Assembly: GCA_027493945.1 (NCBI GenBank)
Contig: JAOSJU010000001.1
Location: 3,406,484-3,470,483 of the forward strand
Direction of reading: 5' to 3'
Length of the DNA stretch: 64,000 bases
Source: Burkholderiaceae bacterium
GTDB lineage: Bacteria; Pseudomonadota; Gammaproteobacteria; Burkholderiales; Burkholderiaceae_E
Part shown: piece by piece, positions 20,688 to 34,387 of the stretch
Layout of the letters: each line of letters starts with the position of its first letter
Position numbering within the stretch: position 1 is the first letter of the stretch
Notes under the pieces: model-generated
The model's database searches: none
Told to the model about the DNA's origin: nothing
Seen by the model: only the letters and a program-made list of their open reading frames with translations
Made by a program: the position numbers and the translations under genes

Positions 20688-22468
20688 ATGACCCATCAGG
20701 TGCTCGCCCGCAAGTGGCGACCGCGCGATTTCCAGTCGCTGGTCGGCCAGGATCACGTCGTGCGCGCGCTGTCGCACGCGCTGGAGACGCAGCGGCTGCA
20801 CCACGCCTACCTGTTCACCGGCACGCGCGGCGTCGGCAAGACCACGATCGCGCGCATCCTCGCGAAGGCGCTGAACTGCGAGACCGGCGTCGGCCCGCGC
20901 CCGTGCGGGCGCTGCGCGGCGTGCACCGGCATCGACGCCGGGCGCTTCGTCGACTGCATCGAACTCGACGCGGCGTCGAACCGCGGCGTCGACGAGATGA
21001 CCCAGTTGCTCGAGAACGCGGTCTACGCGCCGACCGCCGGCCGCTACAAGGTCTACGTGATCGACGAGGTCCACATGCTGTCGACGCACGCGTTCAACGC
21101 GATGCTCAAGACGCTCGAGGAGCCGCCGCCGCACGTCGTCTTCGTGCTCGCGACGACCGACCCCCAGCGGGTGCCGGTCACGGTGCTGTCGCGTTGCCTG
21201 CAGTTCAACCTGAGGAACATGCCCCCGGCGGCGGTGGCCGCGCACCGGCCACCGTGCTGTCGGCCGAAGGGGTCGAGTTCGATCGCGCCGCGCTCGACCG
21301 CATCGGGCGCGCGGCCGCCGGCAGCATGCGCGATGCGCTCTCGCTGCTCGACCAGGCGATCGCCTTCGGCGGTGGCGAGGTGCGCGAGCCCGCGGTGCGC
21401 GAGATGCTCGGCGTCGTCGACGCGGCCTGGCTGGTGCGCATTCTCGACGCGCTGGTGGCGGGAGACGGGCCGGCGCTGGTCGGCCTCGCCGACGAGATGC
21501 TCGCAGGCAATGCGCCGTTCGAGCGCACGCTCGCCGACCTCGCGGCGCTGCTGCAGCGGATCGCGCTCGCGCAGGTCGGCGCACTGGGCGATGCCGAGGA
21601 CCCGCAGGCGCTGCAGCGCCCGGCCGCGGCGATCGCGCCCGAGGACCTGCAGGTCTGGTACCAGATCGTCATTCACGGCGCGCGCGATCTTCCGCTGGCG
21701 CCCGACGCGCATGCCGGGTTCACGATGGTGCTGCTGCGGTTGCTCGCGTTCCGCCCCGACCAGGGCGACGCCGACGCCGCGGCACCGCGGCCGGCGGCCG
21801 GCCGCGCCCGCGGCTCGTCGCAACACGGCGCCGGCGCTGCGGCCGCGCCCGGCGCGCAGCCTGCCGCACCCGCGCCGGGGCCGGCTGCGCTGCGCGCGGC
21901 AATGGGTGCGCGAGCGAGCGCGCCGGCGCCCGCGGATCCGGCGCGCACGCATCCCGCGCCCGCGGATCCGGCGCCCGCGCCGTCTTCGTCGTCGCGGCGT
22001 CCGTCGCCGGCTCCCGCGGACGCGCCGGGCCGCGCCGGCCTGGCGGCGTCGCCCGACGCGCGGTTCGACGGCGACTGGCCGGGACTCGCGGCGCGGCTGC
22101 CGGTCGGCGGCCTGGTGCAGCAATTCATGCACCAGAGCGAGCTGGTCGAGGCGGACGGCCTGCGGTTTCGCGTGCGCGTGCCGATCCGCCCGCTGGCCGA
22201 GCCGGCCACCGTGAAGCGCGTGCGCGAGGCGCTGGGCGCCCACTTCGGCGCCACGGTGCGGCTCGACGTCGAGGTCGGCAACGTCGGCGCGGGGACCGCG
22301 GCGGCGGCGTCGGCTCGCGACCGCGCGGAGCGGCTCGCGCAGGCGCAGGCCTCGATCGAGGCCGATCCGTTCGTGCGCACGCTGATCGAGGATTTCGACG
22401 GGGCGATCGTCCCCGGTTCGGTGCGGCCGATCGAGCGCCGCGACCCCACTTCTGGAGACGGGCAATGA
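20688..22468 (+). CDS. dnaX: DNA polymerase III tau/gamma subunit (one frameshift)
   Basis: The clamp-loader ATPase. Walker A is [20 protein letters not shown]. The zinc module has CGRCAAC and the Cys in RFVDC. Walker B/DExx is [19 protein letters not shown], and the arginine-finger region LSRC follows. The frame breaks in PPAAVAAH and resumes as [20 protein letters not shown], so one base is missing near 21243-21247; repaired length is 593 residues. A long Ala/Pro-rich linker (about residues 370-455) joins the clamp-loader core to a C-terminal tau domain. The break is in the AAA+ core, not at an A-rich slip site, so it is not the programmed gamma frameshift. The stop overlaps ybaB in ATGA. 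Confidence 0.93.
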
Positions 22469-22791
22469 TGAAGCAGCAACTCGCGGGCCTGATGAAGCAG
22501 GCCCAGCAGATGCAGGAGAACATGAAGAAGATGCAGGAGCAGCTCGCCGAGGTCGAGGTCGAGGGCCAGTCCGGCGCCGGCCTCGTCAAGGTGACGATCA
22601 CCTGCCGCAACGACGTCAAGCGGATCGCGATCGATCCGAGCCTGCTGGCCGACGACAAGGACATGCTCGAGGACCTGATCGTCGCGGCGATGAACGACGC
22701 GCTGCGCAAGGCGGAGCAGACGGCCTCGGAGAGGATGGGGTCGGTCACTGCGGGGCTGCCGTTGCCGCCCGGCTTCAAGATGCCGTTCTAG
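22465..22791 (+). CDS. ybaB: YbaB/EbfC family nucleoid-associated protein
   Basis: A 108-residue DNA-binding protein forming tweezers-like dimers. The N-terminal coiled helix [20 protein letters not shown] and the [20 protein letters not shown] strand are typical, as is the C-terminal [10 protein letters not shown]. It overlaps the dnaX stop by four bases; recR follows after 13 bases. dnaX-ybaB-recR is a conserved operon. Confidence 0.95.
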   Translation: MMKQQLAGLMKQAQQMQENMKKMQEQLAEVEVEGQSGAGLVKVTITCRNDVKRIAIDPSLLADDKDMLEDLIVAAMNDALRKAEQTASERMGSVTAGLPLPPGFKMPF

Positions 22792-22804
22792 CAGGGCGGC
22801 GGAC

Positions 22805-23461
22805 TTGAAGGCGCCTGCACCGCTCGAGGCGCTCACTGCCGCGCTCAGGCGCCTGCCGGGCGTAGGGGCGAAGTCGGCGCAGCGCTTCGCCTACCACCTG
22901 CTGCAGCACGACCGCGAAGGGGCTGCGCTGCTCGCGCACGCGCTCGCCGACGCGATCGCGCGCGTGCGCCACTGCGCGCGCTGCAACACGTTCACCGAGC
23001 ACGAAGTCTGCGAGACCTGCTCGTCGCCGCGGCGCGACTCGTCGCTGCTGTGCGTCGTCGAGACGCCTGGGGACCAGCTGACGATCGAGCAGACGCTGAG
23101 CTACCGAGGGCTGTACTTCGTGCTGATGGGGCGCCTGTCGCCGCTCGACGGGGTCGGCCCGAAGCAGATCGGGCTCGATCGCCTGCTCGCGCGCGCCGCC
23201 GATCCGGCGCTGCGCGAAGTGATCCTGGCGACCAACTTCACCCAGGAAGGCGAGGCGACCGCGCACTACATCGGGGAAATGATGCGGGCGCGCGGACTGA
23301 AAGTGACGCGGCTCGCGCGCGGCGTTCCGGTGGGCAGCGAGCTCGAGTACGTCGATCCGAGCACGATCGCGCAGGCGCTGCGCGACCGGCGCACGGTCAG
23401 CGAGAGCACGACCCCGGAAGCGCCGCAGGGGTCCCGCGAGCGCGGGGGGGCGCCGGGATGA
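22805..23461 (+). CDS. recR: Recombination protein RecR
   Basis: Loads RecA with RecF/RecO at gaps. The start codon is TTG at 22805. The helix-hairpin-helix [20 protein letters not shown] is followed by the C4 zinc finger ([18 protein letters not shown]) and a Toprim domain beginning [20 protein letters not shown]. The normal family length is about 198; this one has 218 residues owing to a polar tail after the last conserved helix. The stop overlaps the CoA transferase start in ATGA. Confidence 0.95.
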   Translation: MKAPAPLEALTAALRRLPGVGAKSAQRFAYHLLQHDREGAALLAHALADAIARVRHCARCNTFTEHEVCETCSSPRRDSSLLCVVETPGDQLTIEQTLSYRGLYFVLMGRLSPLDGVGPKQIGLDRLLARAADPALREVILATNFTQEGEATAHYIGEMMRARGLKVTRLARGVPVGSELEYVDPSTIAQALRDRRTVSESTTPEAPQGSRERGGAPG

Positions 23462-24744
23462 GCGGCGACCAGGCGCGCGGCGCCGCCGCGCCGGAGGGCG
23501 ACGACGGGCGTGCCGCCGGCGCGGCGGCTGTCCCGGGGCCGCTGGCCGGGCTGCGCGTGCTCGAGCTCGGCCAGCTGATCGCAGGACCGTTCGCGGCGCG
23601 GATGATGGCCGAGTTCGGCGCCGACGTGGTCAAGGTCGAGCCGCCGGCGCGCGCCGGCCACGACGGCGGCGATCCGCTGCGCAAGTGGCGCAAGCTGCAC
23701 CCGGACGACGCGTCCGGCACTTCGCTCTGGTGGTACGTGCAGGCGCGCAACAAGCGCTCGATCACGCTGGACCTGCGCGTCGCGCCCGGCCAGCGCATCG
23801 CGCGCGAGCTGGCCGCGCGCAGCGACATCGTGATCGAGAACTTCCGCCCGGGGGCGCTCGAGAAGTGGGGGCTGGGCTACGAAGCGCTGGCCCGCGACAA
23901 CCCCGGCCTGATCCTGGTGCGCTTGTCCGGCTACGGACAGACCGGGCCATACCGCGACCGCCCGGGCTTCGGCGCGATCGCCGAGTCGATGGGCGGCATG
24001 CGCTACGTGACCGGCTTTCCCGACCGGCCCCCGGTGCGGCTGAACCTCTCGATCGGCGACTCGCTCGCAGCGCTGCACGGCGTGATCGGCGCGCTGATGG
24101 CGCTGCACGCGAGGCGCGAGACCGGGCGCGGACAGGTGGTCGACGTCGCGCTCTACGAGGCGGTGTTCAACATGATGGAGAGCACGCTGCCCGAGTTCGA
24201 CCGCTACGGGCTGGTGCGCGAGCGCACCGGCACCAACCTGACAGGCATCGTGCCGTCGAACACCTATCCGACGGCCGACGGCCGGCACATCGTCATCGGC
24301 GGCAACGGCGACTCGATCTTCAAGCGGCTGATGCGTGCGATCGGGCGCGCGGACCTCGCCGACGATCCGGCGCTCGCCGACAACGCCGGCCGCGCCGCGC
24401 AGGCGCAGCGAATCGACGACGCGATCGCCGCGTGGACCTCGGCGCACACGCTCGAGCAGGGGCTCGGGACGATGGCCCGGGCCGAGGTGCCGAGCGGGCG
24501 GATCTACAGCGTCGCCGACATGGTGAACGACCCGCAGTATCTGGCGCGCGCGATGATCGAGCGGGTGCGCCTGCCCGACGGCACGCCGCTCGCGCTGCCT
24601 GCCGTGGTGCCGAAGCTGTCTCGGACCCCGGGCGCGACGCGCTGGGTCGGTCCTGCGCTCGGCGAGCACACCGACGAGGTGCTGGCCGAACTCGGCTACG
24701 ACGCGGCGGCGATCGCCGCGCTGCGTGCCGAAGGCGTCGTCTGA
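23458..24744 (+). CDS. CaiB/BaiF family CoA transferase
   Basis: A class III acyl-CoA transferase of 428 residues. Landmarks are [20 protein letters not shown], then [30 protein letters not shown], and [20 protein letters not shown]. The Asp expected to form the CoA-acyl anhydride is in [14 protein letters not shown]. It begins within the recR stop (ATGA), unusual company for a catabolic gene, and lies upstream of a complete ABC importer. A link between imported acid and CoA activation is possible but unproven. The substrate is unknown. Confidence 0.9.
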   Translation: MSGDQARGAAAPEGDDGRAAGAAAVPGPLAGLRVLELGQLIAGPFAARMMAEFGADVVKVEPPARAGHDGGDPLRKWRKLHPDDASGTSLWWYVQARNKRSITLDLRVAPGQRIARELAARSDIVIENFRPGALEKWGLGYEALARDNPGLILVRLSGYGQTGPYRDRPGFGAIAESMGGMRYVTGFPDRPPVRLNLSIGDSLAALHGVIGALMALHARRETGRGQVVDVALYEAVFNMMESTLPEFDRYGLVRERTGTNLTGIVPSNTYPTADGRHIVIGGNGDSIFKRLMRAIGRADLADDPALADNAGRAAQAQRIDDAIAAWTSAHTLEQGLGTMARAEVPSGRIYSVADMVNDPQYLARAMIERVRLPDGTPLALPAVVPKLSRTPGATRWVGPALGEHTDEVLAELGYDAAAIAALRAEGVV

Positions 24745-24846
24745 TCGGGTTTTCGGCACTGCCGCCGGCCGCACGCATCGGTTAATCTGGCGGCCGTGGG
24801 GGCAGGCCGCGACCTGACGGACCGATCGACACGAGGAGACACCGAA

Positions 24847-25866
24847 ATGCGCAGACGCATCCTGACCGCCGCCCTGGGCGGCATCGTCGCGGCCATGCTG
24901 CCGCTCGCCGTCGGCGCGCAGGCGCCGGAGAAGCCGAAGCTCACGATCGCCGTCGGCGGGAAGGCGGCGTTCTACTACCTGCCGCTCACGATCGCCGAAC
25001 AGCGCGGCTACTTCAAGGAAGAGGGGCTCGACGTCGAGATCGCCGACTTCGCCGGCGGCTCGGCGGCGCTGCGCGCGGTGGTCGGCGGGTCGGCCGACGT
25101 CGTCTCGGGCGCGTACGAGCACACGATCAACCTGCAGGCGAACAAGCAGTACTTCAAGGCCTTCGTGCTGCAGGGGCGCGCGCCGGCGATCTCGCTCGGC
25201 GTGTCGACGAAGGCGAAGTACCAGTCGCCCGCCGACCTCAAGGGGATGAAGATCGGCGTGTCGGCGCCCGGCTCGTCGACGAACATGATGGTCACCTACT
25301 TCCTGACCAAGCACGGTATGAAGGCGTCGGACGTCTCGTTCATCGGCGTGGGCACCGGCAATGCCGCGCTGGCGTCGATCCGCTCGGGTCAGATCGACGC
25401 GCTGTCCAACGTCGATCCGGTGATGACGATGCTCGAGCAGAAGGGCGACGTGAAGATCATCGCCGACACGCGCACGCTGAAGGGCACCGAGCAGGTGTTC
25501 GGCGGGCCGATGCCGGCCGGCTGCCTGTACGCGCCCGAGGACTTCGTGAAGAAGAACCCCAACACCGTGCAGGCGCTCACCAACGCGATGGTGAAGGCGC
25601 TGAGGTGGCTGCAGCAGGCCGGTCCGTCGGACATCATCAAGACCGTGCCCGAGGCCTACCTGCTCGGCGACCGTGCGTTGTACCTCGCGTCGTACAACAA
25701 CGTGAAGGACGCGGTGAGCCCGGACGGAATCATTCCGGACGCCGGCGCGAAGACGACGCTGAAGGCGATGGCGAGCTTCAACCCCAAGGTGAAGCCCGAC
25801 CAGATCGACCTCTCGCGCACCTACACGAACGAGTTCACCCGCAAGGCGCTGGCGAAGTTCCGGTGA
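24847..25866 (+). CDS. ABC transporter substrate-binding protein, NMT1/SsuA type
   Basis: A periplasmic binding protein of 339 residues. The N-terminal 26 residues (MRRRILTAALGGIVAAMLPL, then AVGAQA) form a Sec signal peptide with an AQA cleavage site. The mature part resembles nitrate/sulfonate/taurine/thiamine-precursor binding proteins: AFYYLPLTIAEQRGYFKEEG, then DFAGGSAALRAVVGGSADVV. A GAGGAG ribosome site precedes the ATG. The stop overlaps the ATPase start in GTGA. The ligand is unknown. Confidence 0.9.
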   Translation: MRRRILTAALGGIVAAMLPLAVGAQAPEKPKLTIAVGGKAAFYYLPLTIAEQRGYFKEEGLDVEIADFAGGSAALRAVVGGSADVVSGAYEHTINLQANKQYFKAFVLQGRAPAISLGVSTKAKYQSPADLKGMKIGVSAPGSSTNMMVTYFLTKHGMKASDVSFIGVGTGNAALASIRSGQIDALSNVDPVMTMLEQKGDVKIIADTRTLKGTEQVFGGPMPAGCLYAPEDFVKKNPNTVQALTNAMVKALRWLQQAGPSDIIKTVPEAYLLGDRALYLASYNNVKDAVSPDGIIPDAGAKTTLKAMASFNPKVKPDQIDLSRTYTNEFTRKALAKFR

Positions 25867-26723
25867 GCGGCGGCCGTCACGGCGAAGCGGGCCCGGTGGG
25901 GGCCGGCGGCGCTTCGGCGCCCGCGCTCGCCCTCGAGGGCATCACCTGCACCTTCGTGTCGCGCGACGATCCGTCCCAGCGCTACACGGCGGTTCGCGAC
26001 GTGACGCTGCGCGTGGCGCCGGCCGAGTTCGTCTCGGTGGTCGGCCCGACCGGATGCGGCAAGTCGACGCTGCTCAACGTCGGGGCAGGCTTGCTCGAGC
26101 CGTCGGCGGGCCGCGTCGACGTGTTCGGGCACCGCCTCTCGGGGATCAATTCGCGCGCGGGCTACATGTTCCAGGCCGACGCGCTGATGCCCTGGCGCAG
26201 CGCACTGGGCAACGTGATCGCCGGCCTGCAGTTCCGCGGCGTGCCCGACGCCGAGGCGCGCGCGCAGGGCGAGCAGTGGCTCGCGCGGGTCGGGCTGGCG
26301 GGCTTCGGCGACCGCTATCCGCACCAGCTCTCGGGCGGGATGCGCAAGCGCGCCGCGCTCGCGCAGACGCTGATCCTCGACCCGGACATCATCCTGATGG
26401 ACGAGCCGTTCTCGGCGCTCGACGTGCAGACGCGGCAGCTGATGGAGAACGAGGTGCTCGAGTTGTGGGCGGCGCGCCGCAAGGCGGTGCTGTTCATCAC
26501 CCACGACCTCGACGAGGCGATCGCGATGAGCGACCGGGTCGTCGTGATGTCGGCCGGACCCGGATCGCGCCCGATCGGCGAGTTCGTGGTCGGGCTGCCG
26601 CGGCCGCGCGACGTCGCCGAGATCCGCACCCAGCCCGCGTTCATCGAGCTGCACGAGCGGATCTGGGCGGTGCTGCGCGAAGAGGTGCTCAAGGGCTACG
26701 CGCAGCAGAAGCGCGCCGCCTGA
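25863..26723 (+). CDS. ABC transporter ATP-binding protein, SsuB/TauB type
   Basis: The ATPase of the importer, 286 residues, starting with a GTG that overlaps the binding-protein stop. Walker A is VVGPTGCGKSTLLNVGAGLL, the Q-loop YMFQADALMPWRS, the signature LSGGMRKRAALAQ, Walker B IILMDEPFSALD, and the switch His is in FITHDLDEAIAMSDRV. The N-terminal 20 residues are a Gly/Ala-rich extension. Confidence 0.94.
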   Translation: MSGGRHGEAGPVGAGGASAPALALEGITCTFVSRDDPSQRYTAVRDVTLRVAPAEFVSVVGPTGCGKSTLLNVGAGLLEPSAGRVDVFGHRLSGINSRAGYMFQADALMPWRSALGNVIAGLQFRGVPDAEARAQGEQWLARVGLAGFGDRYPHQLSGGMRKRAALAQTLILDPDIILMDEPFSALDVQTRQLMENEVLELWAARRKAVLFITHDLDEAIAMSDRVVVMSAGPGSRPIGEFVVGLPRPRDVAEIRTQPAFIELHERIWAVLREEVLKGYAQQKRAA

Positions 26724-26754
26724 CAGCCGCCGATCGAGCGCCGCACCCCGAGCC

Positions 26755-27567
26755 ATGCGGATCTCCCGACTGAAGCTTCGCGTCTATCAGTTGCTGGTGT
26801 TCGCGCTGGTCGTGGGCACCTGGCACGTGCTGACCAGCCCGACGCTGCTGCCGCCGTTCTACTTCTCGAACCCCGACCAGGCGGCGTTCTTCTTCGGCGA
26901 GCCGTGGAAGGTGTTCGTGCGCGTCGTCGAGTGGTTCGCGACCGGCGAGATCTTCGTGCACCTGGGCGTGACCATGTTCGAGACGGTCGCCGCCTTCGCG
27001 ATCGGCACCGTCGGCGGGCTGGCGATCGGCATGTGGCTGGCGCTCAGCCCGACCGCGTCGGCGATCCTCGACCCGTACGTGAAGGCGGCCAACTCGATGC
27101 CGCGGGTGATCCTCGCGCCGATCTTCTCGATCTGGTTCGGGCTGGGCGTCTGGTCGAAAGTGGCGCTGGGCGTCACGCTGGTGTTCTTCATCGTGTTCTT
27201 CAACGTCTACCGGGGGGTGCGCGAGGTGAGCCCCAACGTGCTCGCCAGCGCGCGGATGCTCGGGGCGACGAAGCGTCAGCTGCTGCGGCACGTCTACCTG
27301 CCCAGCGCGACCAGCTGGGTGTTCTCGAGCCTGCACACTTCGGTCGGGCTGGCCTTCGTCGGCGCGGTGGTCGGCGAGTACCTCGGTTCGGCGCGCGGCG
27401 TCGGATACCTGATCCTGCAGGCCGAGGGCACCTTCGACGTCAACACGGTGTTCGCGGGGATCGTGGTGCTGACCGCGTTCGCGCTGGCGCTCGATGCGCT
27501 GGTCGGCGTGATCGAGAAGCGGCTGATGAAGTGGCAGCCGCGGCAGGGCGAGACCGAGAAACTGTAG
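26755..27567 (+). CDS. ABC transporter permease, SsuC/TauC type
   Basis: An inner-membrane permease of 270 residues with six predicted helices. The EAA loop that contacts the ATPase reads SPNVLASARMLGATKRQLLR, followed by VYLPSATSWVFSSLHTSVGL. It completes the three-gene importer begun at 24847, and the start lies 31 bases after the ATPase stop. Confidence 0.93.
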   Translation: MRISRLKLRVYQLLVFALVVGTWHVLTSPTLLPPFYFSNPDQAAFFFGEPWKVFVRVVEWFATGEIFVHLGVTMFETVAAFAIGTVGGLAIGMWLALSPTASAILDPYVKAANSMPRVILAPIFSIWFGLGVWSKVALGVTLVFFIVFFNVYRGVREVSPNVLASARMLGATKRQLLRHVYLPSATSWVFSSLHTSVGLAFVGAVVGEYLGSARGVGYLILQAEGTFDVNTVFAGIVVLTAFALALDALVGVIEKRLMKWQPRQGETEKL

Positions 27568-27641
27568 CGCTGCCGGGGCGGGCACGATGAACCCGGTGCG
27601 CCGCATTCCCTGGCGGCCGGGAGGGGGCTGCGGCGAAGTGC

Positions 27642-27647
27642 TATCAT
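27642..27647 (+). promoter_or_regulatory. -10 element of the carA promoter
   Basis: TATCAT in GCTATCATTTGCAGG, within the 240-base gap before carA. The long leader between it and carA (about 160 bases) may hold regulation, but I recognise no riboswitch or attenuator. Confidence 0.4.
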
Positions 27648-27807
27648 TTGCAGGTTTAGCCAATGCTCACCGGTTAGCGCCTGCCAGCCCCGTCACACTC
27701 AGCCGACCCCGCGTTGCCGCGATCCCGTCGCGGCCGGCGCGGGCCCGAACAGGATCCGCCAGGTCCGGGCTCGTCGGCGCGGGGTGCACCGGTGACTTCC
27801 CCGGGAG

Positions 27808-29052
27808 TTGCCGTTGTCGCCCGAACAGCACGCTGACCCCGCCCGCCGAGCCGGCGCGGGCCTCATTCCCGAATTCGTTCCCGCCGTGCTGGCGCTGGCC
27901 GACGGCACCGTCTTTCGCGGCCGCTCGTTCGGCGCCCCGCTGACGGCGGTCGGCGAGGTGGTGTTCAACACCGCGATGACCGGCTACCAGGAGATCCTCA
28001 CCGATCCCAGCTATTGCCGGCAGATCGTCACGCTGACCTACCCGCACATCGGCAATTACGGCGTCAATCCCGAGGACGTCGAATCCGCGAGGATCCAGAC
28101 GGCCGGGCTGGTCGTGAAGGACGTGCCGCGCCGGCTCTCGAACTGGCGCAGCGTCGAGCCGCTGACCGGGTACCTGCAGCGCGAGAGCGTGCCGGCGATC
28201 GCCAACATCGACACGCGCAGGCTCACCCGGTTGCTGCGCGACCGTGGCGCGCAGAACGGCTGCCTGGTCGCCGCCGGGCGGCCCGGCGAGTCGATCGACG
28301 AACGGGCGGCGATCGAGGCGGCGCGCGCGTTCCCCGGGCTTGCGGGGATGGACCTGGCCAAGGTCGTCTCGACGCGCGAGCCCTATCACTGGACCGAGGG
28401 CTCGTGGCGTCTCGGCGCCGGCTTCGTCTCGTCGTCGACGCGGCGCTTCCGCGTAGTCGTCTACGACTACGGGGTCAAGCGCAACATCCTGCGGCTGCTG
28501 GCCGATCGCGGCTGCGAGCTGATCGTGCTGCCGGCGCAGGCGAGCGCCGCCGACGCGCTCGCGCAGCGCCCCGACGGCATCTTCCTGTCGAACGGTCCCG
28601 GCGATCCCGAACCCTGCGACTACGCGATCGCCGCGGTCCGTGAACTGGTCGACCGCGGGCTGCCGACCTTCGGCATCTGCCCGGGCCACCAGATCCCGGG
28701 GCTCGCATCGGGGGCGCGGACGATGAAGATGAAGTTCGGCCACCACGGCGCGAACCATCCGGTGCGCAACCTCGACACGGGCCAGGTGCACATCACCAGC
28801 CAGAACCACGGCTTCGCGGTCGATCCCGCGTCGCTGCCGGCGAACCTGCGGGTCACGCATGTGTCGCTGTTCGACGGCTCGATCCAGGGGCTCGAGCGCA
28901 TCGACCGCCCGGCGTTCTGCTTCCAGGGGCACCCGGAGGCGAGCCCGGGCCCGCAGGACATCCACTACCTGTTCGACCGGTTCATCGCTTCGATGGACGT
29001 CGCGCGGGCGGCCGCCGCGCCGGCCGCGGCCGTCGGCCAGGCGCGCGCATGA
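27808..29052 (+). CDS. carA: Carbamoyl-phosphate synthase small subunit
   Basis: The glutaminase subunit that feeds ammonia to CarB for arginine and pyrimidine synthesis. The N-terminal domain ([40 protein letters not shown]) and the class I GATase domain are complete. The nucleophile is the Cys in FGICPGHQ, with the His/Glu pair in [13 protein letters not shown]. The nucleophile elbow is odd: the family normally has CLGHQ followed by two hydrophobic residues, here CPGHQIP, i.e. Pro at two positions usually Leu or similar. The start is TTG at 27808 with GGGAG before it; 414 residues. The stop overlaps the next start in ATGA. Confidence 0.95.
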   Translation: MPLSPEQHADPARRAGAGLIPEFVPAVLALADGTVFRGRSFGAPLTAVGEVVFNTAMTGYQEILTDPSYCRQIVTLTYPHIGNYGVNPEDVESARIQTAGLVVKDVPRRLSNWRSVEPLTGYLQRESVPAIANIDTRRLTRLLRDRGAQNGCLVAAGRPGESIDERAAIEAARAFPGLAGMDLAKVVSTREPYHWTEGSWRLGAGFVSSSTRRFRVVVYDYGVKRNILRLLADRGCELIVLPAQASAADALAQRPDGIFLSNGPGDPEPCDYAIAAVRELVDRGLPTFGICPGHQIPGLASGARTMKMKFGHHGANHPVRNLDTGQVHITSQNHGFAVDPASLPANLRVTHVSLFDGSIQGLERIDRPAFCFQGHPEASPGPQDIHYLFDRFIASMDVARAAAAPAAAVGQARA

Positions 29053-29732
29053 GCTTCGCCGGAATCACCGACCTCTGGGCCTACCTGATCGGCTGCATCG
29101 CGATCGTGCTGCTGCCGGGGCCGAACTCGCTATTCGTGATGAGCACGGCGACGCTCGCCGACCGCCGCGGCGGCTGGGCGGCGATCGCCGGGGTGCTGGT
29201 CGCCGACACCGTCTTCATCGTCGGCTCGGCGCTCGGCCTGGTCGCGCTGCTGAGCGCCCTGCCGTGGCTGTTCGCCGCGCTGCGCTGGGCGGGCGCCGCC
29301 TACCTGGTCTGGATCGGGCTGACGCTCCTCGTCGCGGCCTGGCGCGCGCTGCGCGCCCGCGAGCCCGGCGCCGTCGGGGCCGGGCGGAGGATTCACGCCG
29401 CCGCCGTGGCGATCCCGGCCGGCGGCGCCGCGCGCACCTTCCGCAAGGCGCTGGCGATCGGCCTGCTCAATCCGAAGGCGGTGATGTTCTACGTCGCGTT
29501 CTTCCCGCAGTTCGTCGACCCCGCCGGCGGCGACTGGTTCACCTTCGCCTTGATGGGCACGATCCTGCAGGCCTGCAGCTTCGCCTACCTGGCGGCGCTC
29601 GTCGCCACCGGCGCCTCGGTCGCCGCCGCGGTGCGCCGCAGCCGCTGGCTGGGGGCGCTCGGCAAGACGGCGATCGGCGCCCTGTTCATCGGCTTCGGCG
29701 CCAGGCTCGCCGCGGCGCAACCCGTTCAATGA
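29049..29732 (+). CDS. LysE/RhtB-type amino acid exporter, LeuE-like
   Basis: A 227-residue membrane protein with about six helices. [20 protein letters not shown] followed by [20 protein letters not shown] is the LysE/RhtB signature region, and [20 protein letters not shown] the second conserved block. It starts inside the carA stop and ends ten bases before carB, so it is embedded in the carAB operon. Export of leucine or a related amino acid is inferred from family only. Confidence 0.9.
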   Translation: MSFAGITDLWAYLIGCIAIVLLPGPNSLFVMSTATLADRRGGWAAIAGVLVADTVFIVGSALGLVALLSALPWLFAALRWAGAAYLVWIGLTLLVAAWRALRAREPGAVGAGRRIHAAAVAIPAGGAARTFRKALAIGLLNPKAVMFYVAFFPQFVDPAGGDWFTFALMGTILQACSFAYLAALVATGASVAAAVRRSRWLGALGKTAIGALFIGFGARLAAAQPVQ

Positions 29733-29742
29733 CCGCAGCATC

Positions 29743-32994
<3,252 letters not shown>

Positions 32995-33056
32995 GGCCTG
33001 CTCACACTACGGACGACCTCGCGCCTTTTTTTGCGTTACAGTTGCGCTGACACAGA

Positions 33057-33097
33057 CGGACCGCCCGGCTTCGCCGCCCGGCGGTCCGAGTCTTTTT
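33057..33097 (+). terminator. Intrinsic terminator between carB and greA
   Basis: CGGACCGCC and GGCGGTCCG form a nine-base stem around a loop that can itself fold (CGGC/GCCG), followed by TTTTT at 33093-33097. It separates the car operon from greA. Confidence 0.85.
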
Positions 33098-33144
33098 GGA
33101 GCGACCCGCGCGCTGGCGCGCGCGCCGAGAATCCGAGGTATCCG

Positions 33145-33621
33145 ATGGCAACCATTCCGCTCACCCGGCGCGGCGCCGAACTGCTGAGGGAAGAGCTGCA
33201 GCGCCTGAAATCGGTCGAACGGCCTGCGGTGATCAACGCGATCGCCGAGGCGCGCGCGCATGGCGACCTGTCCGAGAACGCCGAGTACGCGGCCGCGCGC
33301 GAGCGTCAGGGCTTCGTCGAGGGCCGCATCGCCGAACTCGAGGCCAAGCTCGCCAACGCCCAGGTGATCGACCCGAAGCTGCTCGACGCCGACGGGCGCG
33401 TGGTGTTCGGCGCGACCGTCACGCTCGAAGACCTCGACTCGGGCGAGAAGGCGAGCTACCAGATCGTCGGCGACGACGAGGCCGACATCAAGGCCGGCAA
33501 GATCTCGGTGTCCAGCCCGATCGCGCGCGCGCTGATCGGCCGCAGCGCGGGCGACACCGCCGAAGTGCGCGCCCCCAGCGGCGTGCGCGAGGTCGAAATC
33601 CTGGATGTCCGCTACGAGTAG
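33145..33621 (+). CDS. greA: Transcription elongation factor GreA
   Basis: Rescues backtracked RNA polymerase by stimulating transcript cleavage. It has 158 residues. The N-terminal coiled coil ([20 protein letters not shown]) carries the acidic tip in [20 protein letters not shown]. The C-terminal FKBP-like domain ends [20 protein letters not shown]. It lies between the carB terminator and the convergent yhbY, which ends immediately after it. Confidence 0.98.
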   Translation: MATIPLTRRGAELLREELQRLKSVERPAVINAIAEARAHGDLSENAEYAAARERQGFVEGRIAELEAKLANAQVIDPKLLDADGRVVFGATVTLEDLDSGEKASYQIVGDDEADIKAGKISVSSPIARALIGRSAGDTAEVRAPSGVREVEILDVRYE

Positions 33622-33624
33622 GGC

Positions 33625-34291
33625 TCAGGCCTTCTTGGCGCGCGCGCGCGTCCCCGCCCGGGTCGTTTCGCCCGAGCGCCCGGCCAGTGCGCCGGTCCCT
33701 GGGTCGCGCGGCTGGCTTCGCCGTGGTGCGCCGGCACCTTGGCGCGCGCGCCGATCGCGGTGCGCTTGCCGCGAGTGCCGAGCGGCTCGGGTTTTCCGGT
33801 CGCGCCCCGGCGGCGCCGGCGGCCTTCTTCGCGGCGCCGGCCTTCGCGGCCTTGGGCGCCGGTGCCGGTTTTTCGACCTTCATCGCTTTCATCGGTTTCC
33901 TCGCTCTTGCGGGCTTGCTCGCGGCGGCGCCGGTGGCCGCCAGTTTCTTCGGCAGGTGCGGGCCGCGCGCCCGCTTGCGCTCCACGGTCTCCTCGATCGG
34001 CTTCGGGCGGTACACGACCAGCAGCTTGCCGATCGACTGCACCGGCGCGCAGCCGAGCGCCGAACAGATCTCGGTGAGCAGCGCCTGGCGCTGCGCGCGG
34101 TCGTCGCCGAGCACGCGGATCTTGATCAACTCGTGCGCCCCCAGCGCCCGGTCGGCCTCGGCCAGCACCGCGCGGCTCAACCCGGCGTCGCCGATCATGA
34201 CCACCGGATCGAGATGGTGGGCGCGCGCGCGCAGCGCCTTGCGGTCGGCCGGCGTCAGCGCGATCGGCAGCGGGAACGGAGTGGTGCTCAT
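33625..34291 (-). CDS. yhbY: YhbY-family RNA-binding protein with a basic tail (two apparent frameshifts)
   Basis: A CRM-domain (CRS1/YhbY) protein that associates with pre-50S particles. The domain occupies about the first 110 residues: LTPADRKALRARAHHLDPVV, the GxxG-like MIGDAGLSRAVLAEADRALG, then HELIKIRVLGDDRAQRQALL. A Lys/Ala/Pro-rich tail follows. In the tail the coding frame appears to jump twice: after the GAAG repeat near 33825 and again near 33660, where the third frame ends in RARAKKA and a TGA at 33625. Without a shift the frame would run through greA on the other strand, which is not credible. It is divergent from rlmE. Confidence 0.8.
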
Positions 34292-34387
34292 GGGTTCGGA
34301 GGTCGAGGCAGGCGGGCCGTCGGGCGGCGGAAGTAGCAAGTGTGGGCTGCGGAACGGCCCGCGCGCAAGCAGGTCGGGCGCCGCGGC

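Noticed and set aside
20688..22468. Programmed frameshift in dnaX, as in Escherichia coli gamma
   Set aside because: The break is inside the AAA+ core, with no A-rich slippery site, and the second frame is the essential continuation rather than an early stop.
33488..34291. YhbY fused to a long tail reading across greA
   Set aside because: The tail in that frame is antisense to greA; frame shifts into a stop at 33625 give a credible basic tail.
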